This document shows, one piece after another, positions 12,605 to 13,435 of a stretch of DNA of 13,435 bases. This DNA comes from an uncultured Pseudomonadota bacterium. GTDB lineage: Bacteria > Lernaellota > Lernaellaia > Lernaellales > Lernaellaceae. The notes under the pieces are model-generated. The model saw only the letters and a program-made list of their open reading frames with translations. It was not told where the DNA came from and did no database searches. A program made the position numbers and the translations under genes. The stretch lies in the NCBI GenBank assembly GCA_937967875.1, contig CALBTQ010000133.1, positions 1 to 13,435 of the forward strand, written 5' to 3'. Position 1 is the first letter of the stretch. Each line of letters starts with the position of its first letter.

Positions 12605-13435
12605 TCAGCAGCCACATCCGTCATCGTCGTTATCATCGTCGTCGTCATCGTCGTCGACGTCGAGATCGTCGTCGTCATCGTCGACGTCGTCATCATCGTC
12701 GTCATCGTCGTCGTCGATGGCGTCGTCGTCGGTGACATCGTCGTCAATGACATCGTCATCGACCACGTCGTCGTCAACGATATCGTCGTCGGCGGTGTCG
12801 TCGTCGACGGTGGTGTCGTCGTCGACGGTGGTGTCGTCGTCGACGGTGGTGTCGTCATCGACGATGTCGTCATCGGCGGCTACGTCGGTTACGACTTCCA
12901 GGCCGATGACCTGGTCCGGATCCTGCTGCGAAACCAGGAACAGAATGCCCGTGTTGTCCGTGTCGGTCCAACTCGAGGTGAAGCAGATGCCCGCGGCCAG
13001 CCCTTCTTCGCCCGACCAGGTGTCTTCGATCGACACGGCCGTGTAGGCGCCGGTGGACGGATTGAACTGATAAATGTAGTTGGGCGTCTGGGCGTAAACC
13101 CACAACCACGGACCGTCCGCGCTCTTGTCGTCCCAGGCCATGCCGTAAATCGACTTGCTGTTGGCGTACTGATGGATCACGTTGCCTTCCATGTCGATCT
13201 CATAGATGTTCGAATCCCAGTTCGCCGTCCACAGGTGGCCGGTATCCGGGTCGTAGGCCAGTGCGCGGTGCACGTCCAGCGGGCCGGTGAAGGTGTCGAC
13301 CACGTTGCCGTGATGGTCGAACTTGTCGATCTCCGTGCCGGCGCTGCCGTACAGGTACTGACCGTCCCACGCCAGGTCGCGATAGCCCCACTGGTCGGTC
13401 TGGTTCGGCTGCATCCAGCTTTCGATGTAATTGCC
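12605..13435 (-). CDS. Propeller-like exported protein with poly-Asp GCGC tail (5' end missing)
   Basis: Only the C-terminal 276 residues lie in the window; the frame stays open through the right edge, and the ATG at 13414 is inside a continuous coding pattern (GNYIESW precedes it), so it is probably not the true start. The visible part has propeller-like repeats: LAWDGQYLYGSAG...IDKFDHHGNVV, LAYDPDTGHLWTANW...IYEIDMEGNVI, MAWDD...YIYQFNPSTGAY. These resemble NHL/PQQ/kelch-type blades with alternating strand and Trp/Tyr positions. From about 12890 downward the protein becomes an Asp-rich tail about 90 residues long, including VDDDTT hexads, and ends D-G-C-G-C-stop. No N-terminal signal can be checked. 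The same tail type on the downstream kelch protein suggests a common location, probably the cell surface. No enzymatic motif is seen. Confidence 0.85.
   Translation of the reverse strand, partial: GNYIESWMQPNQTDQWGYRDLAWDGQYLYGSAGTEIDKFDHHGNVVDTFTGPLDVHRALAYDPDTGHLWTANWDSNIYEIDMEGNVIHQYANSKSIYGMAWDDKSADGPWLWVYAQTPNYIYQFNPSTGAYTAVSIEDTWSGEEGLAAGICFTSSWTDTDNTGILFLVSQQDPDQVIGLEVVTDVAADDDIVDDDTTVDDDTTVDDDTTVDDDTADDDIVDDDVVDDDVIDDDVTDDDAIDDDDDDDDDDVDDDDDDLDVDDDDDDDDNDDDGCGC
12795..12866 (-). repeat. 18-bp tandem repeat encoding VDDDTT hexads
   Basis: The unit GTGTCGTCGTCGACGGTG occurs three times without a mismatch (12795-12812, 12813-12830, 12831-12848), with a fourth diverged copy at 12849-12866. 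It lies in frame in the Asp tail, so copy-number change would add or remove six residues without a frameshift. Confidence 0.9.

Noticed and set aside
12620..12890. CRISPR-like or satellite repeat array
   Set aside because: The repetition is GAY codons plus an 18-bp in-frame unit inside a coding sequence; there are no spacers of unique sequence and no cas genes.

Overview
The window is a GC-rich stretch of bacterial chromosome with 16 supportable protein genes, the last cut by the window edge, plus the possible tail of a 17th at the left edge. Lipoprotein signal peptides, an apparent outer-membrane beta-barrel protein and a sigma70-type promoter point to a Gram-negative envelope. The most distinctive trait is the use of Asp-rich (GAY)n tracts in secreted proteins. 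They lie directly after the lipobox Cys in several lipoproteins, or directly before a Gly/Cys C-terminus in two beta-propeller proteins. This style suggests an environmental deltaproteobacterial/Myxococcota-like or candidate-phylum genome (Lernaellota is one possibility), but the sequence alone does not settle the taxon. No rRNA, tRNA, IS element, CRISPR array or replication origin was seen, and no gene-free stretch exceeds 200 bases.

Left block (1-4577). A rho-independent terminator closes an unseen + strand gene. Three + strand lipoprotein genes follow: two unrecognised Asp-tract lipoproteins and one with a formylglycine-generating-enzyme (FGE/SUMF1) fold that lacks the catalytic cysteines. 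They converge on two - strand genes: a small Cys-containing lipoprotein and a multi-pass membrane protein with an SH3-like C-terminal region.

Centre (4680-9118). A compact seven-gene - strand operon starts at a recognisable promoter with an overlapping inverted repeat. In transcription order it encodes an ArsR-family repressor, an ArsP/DUF318-type permease, an ArsB/NhaD-superfamily transporter, two tandem mini-thioredoxins, a secreted thioredoxin-like protein with a CPC-x4-C motif, and a CcdA/DsbD-type transmembrane electron carrier. Gene order, 4- and 1-base overlaps and a common promoter argue for one function. The most economical reading is metalloid or organometalloid sensing and export coupled to thiol redox chemistry moved across the inner membrane. 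No arsenate reductase (arsC), methyltransferase (arsM) or ArsA ATPase is present, so the usual arsenate pathway is not encoded here. This operon is the best candidate for an under-described system in the window.

Right block (9204-13435). Four - strand genes encode exported proteins: a probable beta-barrel outer-membrane protein, an Asp-tract lipoprotein, a kelch propeller/IPT-domain protein, and the C-terminal part of a second propeller-like protein. The last two share an Asp-rich tail ending in GC(C)GC-stop, which looks like a C-terminal tag. Strong hairpin terminators separate these transcription units.
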